Position numbers and translations under genes: made by a program
The notes under the pieces: model-generated
What the model saw: the letters and a program-made list of their open reading frames with translations, nothing else
Told to the model about the DNA's origin: nothing
The model's database searches: none
Shown here: positions 23,987 through 24,116 of the stretch, in pieces
Layout of the letters: each line of letters begins with the position of its first letter
Position numbering within the stretch: the first letter of the stretch is position 1
DNA from: an uncultured Lachnospiraceae bacterium
GTDB taxonomy: Bacteria; Bacillota_A; Clostridia; Lachnospirales; Lachnospiraceae
Assembly (NCBI GenBank): GCA_910585355.1
Contig: CAJUDN010000040.1
Location: 1 to 24,116 of the forward strand
Direction of reading: 5' to 3'
DNA: 24,116 nt

Positions 23987-24116
23987 GGGACAGCCCTCGG
24001 AGAAAAGCTTAAGGAAAGCAACGTCGTGCTTGCTCGAAAGCAGCTTTTTGCCGGAGTTTTACCATAGGGCGAAGCCCGTGAGAGAGAAGCCGCAAAGCGG
24101 ATTCGAGCGCGCACTG
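23980..24116. repeat. Structured palindromic repeat, copy 2 (cut by window end)
   Basis: The last 55 bases (24062-24116) are identical to 23931-23985, an offset of 131 bases. The first half of this copy has diverged: its long hairpin is imperfect, but GTCGTGCTTGC and the CAGCTTT arm are kept. The copies share the CACTG boundary, so more may follow beyond the window. Confidence 0.8.

Noticed and set aside
23801..24114. Reading frames of 60 and 100 codons on the - strand in the palindromic repeats, both starting MRARIRFAASLSRASPYGKTPA
   Set aside because: They are translations of the repeated hairpin units. They lack a proper ribosome site, and their similarity follows from the DNA repeat rather than from protein conservation.

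Overview
The window looks like chromosomal DNA from a Gram-positive anaerobe of the class Clostridia, most likely a gut-type Lachnospiraceae (Clostridium cluster XIVa). This is an inference from the gene set: AddAB with an iron-sulfur AddB, the electron-bifurcating NfnAB pair, the NifU/IscU-like scaffold beside a GGGtGRT protein, an L-box-controlled NhaC-family carrier, and strong AGGAGG-type ribosome binding sites throughout. Base composition is moderate and even, except for one clearly A+T-rich block at about 18,170-19,800.

Layout. Bases 1-69 may be the end of an upstream gene. From 143 to 8826 an operon on the + strand encodes a membrane protein of unknown function, then AddB and AddA, the two subunits of the helicase-nuclease that processes DNA double-strand breaks. 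Convergent to it on the - strand (8980-9603) is a divergent ThyX-like protein that lacks the canonical RHR motif. It shares a divergent promoter region with folA (dihydrofolate reductase, 9792-10280). NfnA and NfnB (10388-12677) follow with their own promoter and terminator. They link NADH, NADPH and ferredoxin pools. A 329-base non-coding stretch with several hairpins, including a terminator, precedes two different MATE-family exporters (13007-14356, 14435-15841). The pair at 16081-17826 is an Fe-S scaffold-like protein and a GGGtGRT-family protein, whose stop codon lies inside an 18-base tandem repeat.

The A+T-rich block carries an AAA/ABC-type ATPase that appears to start at TTG, and a 119-residue partner overlapping it at TAATG. 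It looks like a horizontally acquired two-gene cassette of the ATPase-plus-effector kind seen among defence systems. The partner looks like only the C-terminal half of larger relatives. This is the best candidate for an undescribed or decaying system here.

Next comes a well-preserved lysine riboswitch (about 19,850-20,016) with a terminator, controlling an NhaC-family carrier that is therefore predicted to transport lysine. A bidirectional terminator separates it from a - strand ABC exporter (21899-23635). The window ends in two copies of a structured palindromic repeat, the second cut by the window edge.

No rRNA, tRNA, CRISPR array, transposase or prophage genes were recognised.
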